Shown here piece by piece: positions 7,490 to 14,647 of a stretch of 24,732 nucleotides of DNA. The position numbers and the translations under genes are program-made. Numbering within the stretch: position 1 is the first letter of the stretch; the number at the start of each line of letters is the position of its first letter. Under the pieces are notes generated by a model. It was not told where the DNA came from. It was given only the letters and a program-made list of their open reading frames with translations, and did not search any database. The DNA lies in contig JBOFCO010000226.1 of the NCBI GenBank assembly GCA_051646105.1, positions 1 through 24,732 of the forward strand, written 5' to 3'. Origin of the DNA: JBOFCO01 sp051646105. GTDB lineage: Bacteria; Pseudomonadota; Alphaproteobacteria; Rhodobacterales; Rhodobacteraceae.

Positions 7490-8161
7490 ATGAAGACGGC
7501 ATTGATTTTCTGGGGTGGCTGGGACGGGCATCAGCCCGATGCCTGCGCGGCAATCATTGCGAACTGGCTGGCGCAGGATGGCTTTCAGCCGACCGTTGCC
7601 GAGGGGACCGCCGTCCTGGCGGAAAGATCTCTGGCGGGCTTCAGCCTGATCGTGCCCATTGTCACCATGTCGAAAATCGAAAAGGCAGAAGCCGATGCCC
7701 TGTGCCGGGCGGTCGAAGGCGGCGTCGGCCTTGCCGGGTTTCACGGTGGCTTGGGCGACAGTTTCCGCGATTGCGTGGATTATCAGTTCATGGTGGGCGG
7801 CCAGTGGGTCGCGCATCCGGGCAATATCATCGACTACCGCGTGAATGTGACCCGCCCCGACGATCCGGTGATGAAAGGGATTGGTGATTTCGACTACAGG
7901 TCGGAACAGTATTACATGCACACCGACCCGTCGAACGAGGTGCTGGCGACCACAACCTTTACCGGCGACCATGCGTCTTGGATCAAAGGGGTCGTGATGC
8001 CGGTGGTATGGAAACGGCGGCATGGCGCGGGCCGGGTGTTCTATTCCTCTCTCGGGCATCAGGCGGCGGAACTTTCGCATCCGCAGATGGCTACGATTCT
8101 GCGGCGCGGGATGCTATGGGCGGCAGGTCAGGATTCAGTCGGCCCGTCATCGCAAGACTAA
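7490..8161 (+). CDS. ThuA-domain protein
   Basis: This 223-aa protein has the ThuA-like (glutamine-amidotransferase-like fold) domain over nearly its whole length. Recognisable stretches are ALIFWGGWDGHQP at the N-terminus, VGLAGFHGGLGDSF (about residues 78-91), the SEQYYMHTDPSNEVLATTTF segment and GAGRVFYSSLGHQAAEL near the end. ThuA was described in rhizobial trehalose/sucrose utilisation, and ThuA domains often accompany Gfo/Idh dehydrogenases and AP2 barrels in keto-sugar pathways. There is no signal peptide. AAAAGGGG lies 9-16 bases upstream of the ATG. It is the last gene of the operon. Its final 71 bp overlap the opposite-strand MFS gene, and about 11 residues after LWAAGQ look like a non-conserved tail. 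Confidence 0.85.
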   Translation: MKTALIFWGGWDGHQPDACAAIIANWLAQDGFQPTVAEGTAVLAERSLAGFSLIVPIVTMSKIEKAEADALCRAVEGGVGLAGFHGGLGDSFRDCVDYQFMVGGQWVAHPGNIIDYRVNVTRPDDPVMKGIGDFDYRSEQYYMHTDPSNEVLATTTFTGDHASWIKGVVMPVVWKRRHGAGRVFYSSLGHQAAELSHPQMATILRRGMLWAAGQDSVGPSSQD

Positions 8162-9290
8162 GCAACAGCAAGGGCAGCAAGGCCGCCAGTCCGGCGCGCG
8201 GACCACCCCATTCGATCAGGGCACCGATCATCACCGGGCCGATCATGAACCCGAGCAGCGACATCAGCGTCAGCGCCGCAACATTGGCGGCAGGTGTTTG
8301 TTCCGGGGCATCCGCCGCCGCCGTCACCGCCAGCGGGAACCCGACGGAAACACCGAAACCCACCCCTCCGAATCCGGCAAGGGCAAAGGCGGGCAGCGGT
8401 GACAGCACAACCAGCCCCAGACCCGCCAGCGCGAATCCCAGACACATCCGCGCCAGCCTCACCGGGCCAAGACGGGTTTTCAACCTGTCACCGATCAGGC
8501 GACCAAGCGTCAGCAGGCCCGCAAAAATCGCATAACCCAGACCCGCCGGACCCTTTGTCAGGTCGAAAACATCACGCAGATAGATTGCCGACCAGTCGGC
8601 GACCGCACCTTCGGTCATGCCGATGCCGATCACGAACAGCCCGATCAGCGCCACGGCCGGCCCGGGAAGGGCGAAAAGCGGTGGGCGATCCCGTTCTTCG
8701 GCCTGATCCTGTCTGGCCTTTTCCAGAATTGGCAGTGCTGCGCAAACCAGAAGCGCAAGCGGCAGGGTAACCGCCGCGATGCCAGCGACCGCCAAATGCG
8801 GCGGCACATCCGCCCAGGCCAGACCTGCCCCGACCAGAGAGCCTGTCATGATCCCCAGACTCCAGAATCCATGGGCCGTGTTCATAATGGGACGGCCCGC
8901 CTGTTTTTCGGTTAGGTCGGCGCTGATGTTCAAGGCCAGTTCCAGCACTGACATGGCCGATCCGGCCATGAGCAATGTCAGGAACAACACTATCGGCGCC
9001 GGCGCGAATGCAGGCAGCGGCACAAGCCCCAGAAACGCAATGAAGCCCAGAAACATCATGCGTCGCACCCCGAGTGCCGCCACCAGGCGACCGCCAAAAG
9101 GCAAGGTCAGCAGGATGCCGATGGGCATGCCCAAAAGGCACAGCGAAAGTTCAGACGGCGAAAGCGTCAATGTCCGCTGCACCTCGGGAATGCGCGGTAG
9201 CCATGCGCCGAAAGCCACGGGTTGCAGAAAGAAGCAGGCCAGAACCAGCCCGACCGGTGCAGTGTTGCGCAGGGTCGGCGAAGTGATCAC
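8091..9290 (-). CDS. MFS transporter
   Basis: This 399-aa major facilitator superfamily protein has about 12 hydrophobic segments split by a hydrophilic central loop (about residues 190-203, rich in E, K, D and R). Conserved MFS features are GGRLVAALGVRR in the loop after helix 2 and GRLIGDRLKTRLG at the equivalent site in the second half, plus NTAHGFWSLG, reminiscent of FucP/YbjJ-like members. It starts with GTG at 9290, overlapping the upstream M81 stop by 4 bp, with AGGA five bases upstream. It is therefore coupled to the M81 gene and may carry that protein's substrate or product. Substrate and direction (uptake or efflux) cannot be determined. The 3' end is antisense to the ThuA gene. Confidence 0.88.
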   Translation of the reverse strand: MITSPTLRNTAPVGLVLACFFLQPVAFGAWLPRIPEVQRTLTLSPSELSLCLLGMPIGILLTLPFGGRLVAALGVRRMMFLGFIAFLGLVPLPAFAPAPIVLFLTLLMAGSAMSVLELALNISADLTEKQAGRPIMNTAHGFWSLGIMTGSLVGAGLAWADVPPHLAVAGIAAVTLPLALLVCAALPILEKARQDQAEERDRPPLFALPGPAVALIGLFVIGIGMTEGAVADWSAIYLRDVFDLTKGPAGLGYAIFAGLLTLGRLIGDRLKTRLGPVRLARMCLGFALAGLGLVVLSPLPAFALAGFGGVGFGVSVGFPLAVTAAADAPEQTPAANVAALTLMSLLGFMIGPVMIGALIEWGGPRAGLAALLPLLLLSLAMTGRLNPDLPPIASRAAES

Positions 9291-10777
9291 TTTGTTCCTG
9301 TCCCGTGCGGGTCAGCGACACGCGGCCAGATCGGTCGGGACAGCTTGCGATAGCCGGTCGTCGCCGGATCAGTCGGATAGCTGGTCGGGGCGGAAACATA
9401 GATGATCCGCGCCGCAATGGGCTGGAACCCGGCAAAGAAATGGTTGGTCGATTTGATCAGCAGGATGTCCTTGGCCATCGGATCGATGCCGAGGTTGGAG
9501 AAGATGTCAGGCTCGAATGTCTGGGTGCGATTGGTGTTCAGGATCACGTCGATTTCCGTCCCCTCGATCCGCACAACGGCGCTGCGGCCCAGCGTCACCC
9601 GGCTGCGGCCGAAACTTTGCCACCCTTCGTCGGCCACACGCAAGACCCGAACCTGCGCATCGATGGGCTCGCCTGCCAGTGGGCCCGCCTTGCCGCCAAA
9701 ACGCAGGGCGATCGAGGCGCCTTCGCCCGCAGCATGGGCAAAGGTGACGGCCACAGGGTCCCAGATTGTCGCCACGCCGACGCTGTTGATCCCCCGCGCG
9801 ATGATTTCGCGCAGGATGGATGTGCCGTCGCCAGCAACCCCACCGCCTGGGTTGTCCCAGGTGTCGGCAATCACGGCGGGCCGGACGCGGTCTGCGGCAT
9901 GGGCGGCAATCGCCTGATCGATGCCGGTGCCGGTCGGCACCAGTTCCATGATCGTCTGTTCCCGCATTCCGAACAGTTCCATCCCCAGCCGCTTTGCCAG
10001 CGCATCGCCCTTGGCCCTGTCATTGTCGGTGACGACAAGAATCTGCGTGCCCATTTCCGGCACATCCGCCGCCATGAATCCGTGGATGACCGATACGGAC
10101 AGTATCCCGTCGTGCCCGTGCAGAGCCTTGATACGGTCCACGAAGGAACGCATCGGTTCGCGGCTGGTGGGCAGGACCGCGATCATCCGGCAGTCGAAGG
10201 TGGAGATCACCGGCCTCGTCTGCCCGTTCAAGGCATCGAGCGCCAGGTCCACAACATGCTCCCCCCGCTCGTAGAAGTCGGTATGGGGAAACTCCAGAAA
10301 GGCGGCAAGGATGTCGGCATTTGCCACCCGCTTCGCCGTCAGGTGGCTGTGGGGGTCCAATTCGCAGGCAACCAGAACATCAGGCCCGACAATCGCACGG
10401 ACCTGTTCCAGCAGGTCGCCTTCGCAGTCGTCATAACCCTGCGCCACCATGGCGCCATGCAGGCCAAGCACGACGCCATCGACAGGAAGTGCGGCACGCA
10501 GCTGATCAAGGATTTCGTCGCGCAAGCCTTCATAGGTCTGTCGTTGCACCAGCCCGCCCGGCTCTGCCCAGGCGGCAGTGCCCTCGACAATTGTAAACCC
10601 CTCTGCCGCCGCCCGTTTGCGCAGCACCACCATGGGCGAGGAACACAGTGTCGGCGTTTCGGGATGCTCGCCCGGTGCCGCATAGAACGCGGCAAGAAAG
10701 CTGTCTCGATCGGTTGGTACCGGAGAGAACGTGTTGGTTTCGGTGGCGAGGGAGGCTGTGAAGATACGCATGGCCAT
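9287..10777 (-). CDS. M81 family metallopeptidase (MlrC-like), first copy
   Basis: This 496-aa protein belongs to the M81/MlrC family, named for a microcystin-degradation enzyme; most members have unknown substrates. It opens with MRIFTASLATETNTFSPVPT. It also shows VVLGLHGAMVAQGYDDCEGD, the CELDPHSHLT segment and IADTWDNPGGGVAGDGTS at the start of the C-terminal domain; these His/Asp/Glu-rich motifs probably hold the metal. There is no signal peptide. The ATG at 10777 (MAMRIF; ATG at 10771 also possible) fits the family N-terminus, although neither has a good SD. The frame is open up to 10876, but the extra residues look non-homologous. It is divergent from the SDR gene and coupled to the MFS gene. 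Confidence 0.88.
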   Translation of the reverse strand: MAMRIFTASLATETNTFSPVPTDRDSFLAAFYAAPGEHPETPTLCSSPMVVLRKRAAAEGFTIVEGTAAWAEPGGLVQRQTYEGLRDEILDQLRAALPVDGVVLGLHGAMVAQGYDDCEGDLLEQVRAIVGPDVLVACELDPHSHLTAKRVANADILAAFLEFPHTDFYERGEHVVDLALDALNGQTRPVISTFDCRMIAVLPTSREPMRSFVDRIKALHGHDGILSVSVIHGFMAADVPEMGTQILVVTDNDRAKGDALAKRLGMELFGMREQTIMELVPTGTGIDQAIAAHAADRVRPAVIADTWDNPGGGVAGDGTSILREIIARGINSVGVATIWDPVAVTFAHAAGEGASIALRFGGKAGPLAGEPIDAQVRVLRVADEGWQSFGRSRVTLGRSAVVRIEGTEIDVILNTNRTQTFEPDIFSNLGIDPMAKDILLIKSTNHFFAGFQPIAARIIYVSAPTSYPTDPATTGYRKLSRPIWPRVADPHGTGTK

Positions 10778-10910
10778 GTCTGTTAAAGGTCGTGTCGGGG
10801 CAAGAAACTGGCCAGGGGATGCGCCGACCATCGCGCCAAGGCTTGCATCTGCGCATCCCCCCTTTCTGTCCATCACAAGCGGGGAGTGCGCCTGCTGCGG
10901 GCAGTAGAAT

Positions 10911-10929
10911 TACGTAATTTTTTTACATT
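10911..10929. promoter_or_regulatory. Candidate RpiR operator, distal site upstream of SDR gene
   Basis: TACGTAATTTTTTTACATT matches 14 of 19 positions of the perfect palindrome found in front of the second ABC operon (13419-13437), including both core half-sites GTAA and TTAC at the same 5-nt spacing. The left half also sits in a 12-bp palindrome, AATTACGTAATT (10908-10919). It lies in the divergent intergenic region between the M81-MFS pair and the SDR-RpiR unit. Confidence 0.5.
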
Positions 10930-10931
10930 AT

Positions 10932-10961
10932 TTGATTCAACGGCCATTTCAAGCAGATATT
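10932..10961 (+). promoter_or_regulatory. Weak promoter candidate for the SDR-RpiR unit
   Basis: TTGATT (10932-10937) and GATATT (10956-10961) are spaced 18 bp apart, each matching 4 of 6 consensus positions. The pair lies exactly between the two candidate operators at 10911-10929 and 10962-10980, in an AT-rich stretch 68 bp before the SDR start. The match is modest, so the call is tentative. Confidence 0.3.
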
Positions 10962-10980
10962 TCTGTTGCTGGTTTACATT
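10962..10980. promoter_or_regulatory. Candidate RpiR operator, proximal site upstream of SDR gene
   Basis: The right half, GGTTTACATT, matches the 13419-13437 palindrome at nine of ten positions. The left half is degenerate (TGTTG instead of TGTAA). Its centre is 51 bp from that of the distal site, close to five helical turns, which would allow cooperative binding or a small loop. Confidence 0.4.
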
Positions 10981-11028
10981 TTATTGCCTAGCCTCCCCAA
11001 AACCTGCGGAGCAAAGGCAAGGGGCGGT

Positions 11029-11790
11029 ATGGCATCGATGGATTTTGTCGGCAGAACCGTCATCATAACCGGTGCAGGTGGCGGGCTTGGGCGTGTTCTG
11101 ACTGCAGCATTCAGTGCGCAGGGCGCGCGGGTCATCGGTTGCGATCAAGACGCTTCTGCTGTGCCAGAAGAGGCCGTCGCGCAACGTTCGTTCGATATAT
11201 CGGACCCTGCAGCGGCGGATGCTGCCGCGCTGGCCATCCTTGCAGAAACCGGCGTGCCCGATGTTCTGGTCAACAATGCCGGATGGACAAGGGCCGAGGG
11301 CATGACGGCGATGACGCCGGATGCCATCGGCAAGGAGATCGATCTGAACCTGACCGGGGCGCTTGCATTTACCGCGCCGCTTGCCGCTGCCATGGCGGAA
11401 AGGGGGCGGGGGGCGGTCGTGTTCATTTCTTCGGTGAACGCGCTTTCCCATTTTGGTAACCCGGCCTATTCTGCGGCCAAGGCCGGGCTGATTGCATTCA
11501 TGCGGGCCATTGCTGTCGAATATGGTCCGCGTGGTGTTCGGTGCAACGCCGTCTGTCCCGGCTCTATCCGCACCCCTGCCTGGGATCACAGGATTGCGCG
11601 CGATCCGGAAATTCCCGGAAAACTGCAACGGCTGTATCCTTTGGGGCGCATTGTCACAGCGGCAGAAGTGGCCGAGGCGGTGACCTTTCTTGCGTCTGAC
11701 CGGGCATCGGGCATAACCGGTGTCGCGCTGCCGGTGGATGCAGGGCTAACGGCGGGCAGCAGGCCCTTCATCGAGGATATACTCGGATGA
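11029..11790 (+). CDS. SDR-family oxidoreductase
   Basis: This 253-aa classical short-chain dehydrogenase/reductase has the NAD(P)-binding TGAGGGLG motif (residues 14-21), NNAG (82-85), catalytic Ser134, Tyr147 and Lys151 (YSAAK) and the PG segment after the active site. GCDQDA after strand 2 puts an Asp where NAD-preferring members have one. The ATG at 11029 is chosen over the far-upstream in-frame codon at 10966 because AAGGGG lies just before it and the Rossmann motif starts at a normal distance. It is probably cytoplasmic and oxidises a sugar, amino sugar or polyol. It shares an operon with the RpiR regulator 19 bp downstream. The substrate is unknown. Confidence 0.9.
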   Translation: MASMDFVGRTVIITGAGGGLGRVLTAAFSAQGARVIGCDQDASAVPEEAVAQRSFDISDPAAADAAALAILAETGVPDVLVNNAGWTRAEGMTAMTPDAIGKEIDLNLTGALAFTAPLAAAMAERGRGAVVFISSVNALSHFGNPAYSAAKAGLIAFMRAIAVEYGPRGVRCNAVCPGSIRTPAWDHRIARDPEIPGKLQRLYPLGRIVTAAEVAEAVTFLASDRASGITGVALPVDAGLTAGSRPFIEDILG

Positions 11791-11809
11791 GCTTTCTGGG
11801 GGTTGGGGC

Positions 11810-12700
11810 ATGACGCGGCTTGGCAGTGTGATCGATATCATCACCCGGTTGCAACGCTGTGCGCAAGACGGGTCGAAATCCGACAGGGCGCTGGCGCGGA
11901 TGGTGCTTGAGGATCTCGATTTTGCCTCGCAGGCGTCCATATCGGATATTGCCGCACGGATCGGTGTCTCGGAACCAACAGTCACGCGGTTCTGCCGGTC
12001 GCTGGGGTGCGAGGGGATCAGGGATTTCAAATTCTGGCTGGCACAGGCCATCGCCGTCGGCGGGCAATACCTGACCGCAGAACCCGTCAGCCGTGACAGC
12101 ACCGAAGCGCGGGTGGCAAGCATCGTGTCCGAAGCCGCCGTTTCGGCCATTCAGCGCGTAGCCTCGTCCACCGACATGGCGGTGCTGATGTCTGTGGCCG
12201 AACGGCTTGGCAATGCGCAGGGCGTCATGTGTTTCGGTTCCGGCGGCACCTCGTCCATGCTGGCGACCGAAATGCAGAACCGGCTGTTCCGGTTGGGGCT
12301 GTCGGCAATCGCGCAGGTCGACGGGCAGTTGCAGCGCATGTACGCGGCCACAGCGACCGGCGGCACGGTGGTGCTGGCCTTTTCGACATCGGGATATGCG
12401 CAATCCGTCATCGATGCGGTGCAGGTTGCGCGGCAATATGGTGCGCTTGCAGCTGCGGTTACGGCACCCGGTTCGGCACTGGCGAAAGCATCGGACGTGG
12501 TGATCGAATATCAGCCGGTGGAAGACGGAAACCTGTACAAGCCGACCTCGTCGCGCTTCGCCCTGTTGGCGCTTGTCGACATGCTGGCGACAGCGGTGGC
12601 GGAAACCCGTGGTACGCGCGTCATGGAAACGCTGCGGCGCATCAAGCAAAGCCTGAACACGCTGAAGGTCGAGGACCCGAAGCTGCCGCTGGGCGACTGA
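11810..12700 (+). CDS. RpiR-family transcriptional regulator (HTH + SIS domain)
   Basis: This 296-aa regulator has an N-terminal HTH_6 domain (helix-turn-helix about residues 45-70, SISDIAARIGVSEPTVTRFCRSLG) and a C-terminal SIS phosphosugar-binding domain (about residues 120-260, with GVMCFGSGGTSSMLATEM and VVLAFSTSGYAQSVIDAV). RpiR proteins (HexR, MurR and relatives) respond to sugar phosphates, often repressing catabolic genes. Given the downstream GH20 gene and nearby nagA, an amino-sugar phosphate such as GlcNAc-6-P is a reasonable effector guess. Candidate operators with TGTAA-N5-TTACA architecture lie upstream of its own operon and of the ABC operon. The start at 11810 has only a G-rich stretch upstream as SD. 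Confidence 0.92.
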   Translation: MTRLGSVIDIITRLQRCAQDGSKSDRALARMVLEDLDFASQASISDIAARIGVSEPTVTRFCRSLGCEGIRDFKFWLAQAIAVGGQYLTAEPVSRDSTEARVASIVSEAAVSAIQRVASSTDMAVLMSVAERLGNAQGVMCFGSGGTSSMLATEMQNRLFRLGLSAIAQVDGQLQRMYAATATGGTVVLAFSTSGYAQSVIDAVQVARQYGALAAAVTAPGSALAKASDVVIEYQPVEDGNLYKPTSSRFALLALVDMLATAVAETRGTRVMETLRRIKQSLNTLKVEDPKLPLGD

Positions 12701-12713
12701 GGAGGGAAACCTG

Positions 12714-13187
12714 ATGACATATTCCCAAACGCCATTTCCCGATGATCCCGACCGTCATGCGATCTGGGAAATGCTGGTGCCACGAGACATCGCGGCCTTT
12801 GTTGCCGCCGATTGGGAGATGGTCGCAGGGGATTTCATCGAGGCAGGTTTTACCGGGCTGCACGCCCACAAATCAGCCAACCCCGACGACTGGACGCTGG
12901 CCTTTCCGACACTGGCGACCTATCGCGACGAATGGTTGCGGCAGGCGGCAGAGTCACAGGCGACCAGGTTTGCCGAGAACCTGGAGGCGGGGATTCACCG
13001 CGCCACACGTCTTGAGGAAATAGAGATCACGGGCGATGCCGCGTTGGTGCGCAAGCGGTTCGACGGGGAGATCCGGCTGGCCAGCGGCGCAGTTGACCGG
13101 CTGAACTGGCAAACGCTGTACATCTGCCGCCGTGACAGTGGCCGCTGGAAGATCGCAGGCTTCGTGGGTTACATGACTTATCGCTAG
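12714..13187 (+). CDS. Small NTF2/SnoaL-like protein of unknown function
   Basis: This is a 157-aa soluble protein with no signal peptide or membrane segment. Its pattern of helices followed by strands (DWEMVAGDFIEAGFTGLHAH, then EEIEITGDAALVRKRFDGEI, then NWQTLYICRRDSGRWKIAGFVGYMTYR) resembles an NTF2/SnoaL-like fold, including the typical late strand with GRWKIAGF. That fold is used both by small enzymes and by ligand-binding proteins, so no function is assigned. A good SD (GAGGAGGG) precedes the ATG, and it follows the RpiR gene by 13 bp, so it is presumably co-transcribed with it. It could act on, or sense, an intermediate of the adjacent amino-sugar pathway. Confidence 0.65.
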   Translation: MTYSQTPFPDDPDRHAIWEMLVPRDIAAFVAADWEMVAGDFIEAGFTGLHAHKSANPDDWTLAFPTLATYRDEWLRQAAESQATRFAENLEAGIHRATRLEEIEITGDAALVRKRFDGEIRLASGAVDRLNWQTLYICRRDSGRWKIAGFVGYMTYR

Positions 13188-13242
13188 TTGACCCCAAAAT
13201 GTAGGGAATTCAATTTTCCAACATCGCCGGGGCTCATTTGCG

Positions 13243-13265
13243 GGCGCAGCAGAACATGCTGCGCC
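13243..13265. promoter_or_regulatory. Stem-loop after the NTF2-like gene
   Basis: GGCGCAGCA (13243-13251) and TGCTGCGCC (13257-13265) form a perfect 9-bp stem with a 5-nt loop, 56 bp after the NTF2-like stop codon. No T-run follows on either strand, so it could be a weak or Rho-assisted terminator or an RNA 3'-end stabiliser. Apart from this stem-loop, a TTTGCGCAAA palindrome (13300-13309) and the promoter/operator below, the 299-bp gap (13188-13486) shows no gene. Confidence 0.4.
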
Positions 13266-13390
13266 GCCGCATCGTGCCGATCGGTCCGGTTTTCAGGCGT
13301 TTGCGCAAAATATGCTGAAAAAAGCAGGTTTGCGTATATTCTTGCTGATATGTGAAGCGCGAAAACGACGCAAGACTCTACGAATCCGGC

Positions 13391-13420
13391 TTGACAGGTT
13401 GCGTAGCTGAGTCCTAGAAA
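13391..13420 (+). promoter_or_regulatory. Predicted sigma70-type promoter of the second ABC operon
   Basis: A perfect -35 box TTGACA (13391-13396) is followed after 18 bp by TAGAAA (13415-13420), matching 4 of 6 positions of the -10 consensus. The predicted transcription start would fall inside the palindrome at 13419-13437, the classical arrangement for repression. It is the only strong promoter-like element ahead of the Gfo/Idh-ABC-GH20-M81 gene set. Confidence 0.6.
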
Positions 13421-13437
13421 TGTAAATAGTTTACATT
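13419..13437. promoter_or_regulatory. Perfect palindromic operator, probably for the RpiR regulator
   Basis: AATGTAAATAGTTTACATT consists of 8-bp perfectly inverted arms with a 3-bp centre. It overlaps the end of the -10 box and the predicted start site. The core TGTAA-N5-TTACA has the same layout as known HexR-type (RpiR-family) operators, and related sites occur upstream of the operon that encodes the RpiR regulator. Binding has not been shown; the link is inferred from motif sharing and gene proximity. Confidence 0.65.
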
Positions 13438-13486
13438 CCAGCGCAACCCTCTGAGGTGACGCTGGCACTGGGGGGTGGCTTTGGGA

Positions 13487-14647
13487 ATGCGCGTGGGCAT
13501 CGTTGGGCTTGGGTATCGGCTGGGCTATCTTGCCCGGGTTTTCACCGAGGTTGTTCCCGGCTTTGTCGTGGCTGCCCATGTCGATCCCGACCCGGCCGGG
13601 CTGGACTACATGAGCAAGCACGGGATTTCGGCAGGCGACAGCCATGTCTCGCTTGACGACATGCTGAAGCGCGACGACCTGGATCTGCTGATGGTGGGCT
13701 CGCCCAATCATATGCATCTGGACCATATTCGCGCCGGGCTGGATCGTGGCATCGCGACCTTTACTGAAAAGCCGGTGGTTACCACCATCGCCGACACGAT
13801 GGAGCTGGCGCGGTTGCTTGGCGCGCACGGCGCCGACCGGGTGATGGTCGGACTGGTGCTGCGCTATGCGCCGCTTTATGTCGACCTGCGCAGCGCCATT
13901 GCCGAGGGGCGTCTGGGCGAAATCGTGTCTGTCGAGGCGTCGGAGCATATCCAGCCCTATCATGGCGCCTTCTTCATGCGCGACTGGCGGCGGTATGAGC
14001 GGTATTCGGGCAGCTTCCTGCTGGAAAAGTGCTGCCACGACCTTGATCTTTATGCTGGCGTGATGGGCTGCCGCCCGGCGCGGGTGGCCAGTTTCGGCGG
14101 GCGAAAAAGCTTTACCCCCCGGAATGCACCGCAGGGTCTGGGTGCCAATGATCTGGAGGTCTATTACCGGAAACCCAGCGGCTGGATGGGCAGCGACCGC
14201 GTGTTCGACAGCGATGCCGACATCATCGATTACCAGACGGCGATCATCGAATATGAAAGCGGATCATCGCTGGCCTTTCACACGAACATGAACGTGCCTG
14301 ACGAATTCCGCCGCTTCTGTGTGGTCGGTGCGCAAGGCATGGCCGAAGGCGATTTTGTCCGCAACTTCTTTCGGGTGCATGACGCCCGCACCGGCAACTG
14401 CCTGACGGACAAGAGTTACGAAACAGGTGGCCTGTCGCAGCATTACGGAGCCGATGAGCAGATGGCCCGTGACATCGCCGCCCATATGGCGGGAGGCACG
14501 GGTTTGCCGGTATCGGTGATCGATGCGCTGGAGGCCGGGCTGACCGCAATCGCGATCGATGAGGCGCGGCGCACAAAAGCCGTGATCGACATGCGCCCGC
14601 TGTGGGACCGCTTCGATGCGGCGCTGGCCGGAAAGGTTGCAGCATGA
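13487..14647 (+). CDS. Gfo/Idh/MocA-family oxidoreductase, second copy
   Basis: This 386-aa oxidoreductase has an N-terminal Rossmann fold (MRVGIVGLGYRLGYLARV), the EKP motif (E94-K95-P96 in TFTEKPVVT) and an LEKCCHDLDLY segment (H184, D185, D187) where the catalytic histidine of the family lies. The EKCCHDLD signature is shared with Gfo/Idh proteins linked to glycoside processing. It is only distantly similar to the first Gfo/Idh protein of this window. The ATG at 13487 gives the usual family N-terminus with GGGGGTGG 8 nt upstream; a GTG at 13475 would add four residues. It is the first gene of the operon and its stop overlaps the next start (ATGA). It probably acts on the sugar imported by this operon. 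Confidence 0.9.
   Translation: MRVGIVGLGYRLGYLARVFTEVVPGFVVAAHVDPDPAGLDYMSKHGISAGDSHVSLDDMLKRDDLDLLMVGSPNHMHLDHIRAGLDRGIATFTEKPVVTTIADTMELARLLGAHGADRVMVGLVLRYAPLYVDLRSAIAEGRLGEIVSVEASEHIQPYHGAFFMRDWRRYERYSGSFLLEKCCHDLDLYAGVMGCRPARVASFGGRKSFTPRNAPQGLGANDLEVYYRKPSGWMGSDRVFDSDADIIDYQTAIIEYESGSSLAFHTNMNVPDEFRRFCVVGAQGMAEGDFVRNFFRVHDARTGNCLTDKSYETGGLSQHYGADEQMARDIAAHMAGGTGLPVSVIDALEAGLTAIAIDEARRTKAVIDMRPLWDRFDAALAGKVAA

Noticed and set aside
6848..8080. 410-codon open frame on the minus strand
   Set aside because: It is antisense to the Rpe-like and ThuA genes, both recognisable families; no plausible start context and biased composition.
9305..10786. 493-codon open frame on the plus strand
   Set aside because: It mirrors the M81 gene, which has clear family motifs; the plus-strand product is low-complexity Arg/Gly/His-rich and unlike a real protein.
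33..13310. CGTTTGCGCAA shared by the SorC upstream region (33-43) and the gap before the second Gfo/Idh gene (13298-13308)
   Set aside because: An 11-mer match of this kind is easily expected by chance in 25 kb, and a similar TTTGCGCAAA also occurs inside the GH20 coding sequence.
13184..14038. 284-codon minus-strand frame covering the promoter/operator region
   Set aside because: Mostly antisense to the Gfo/Idh gene; the part in the intergenic region coincides with a promoter and palindromic operator and has no protein-family features.
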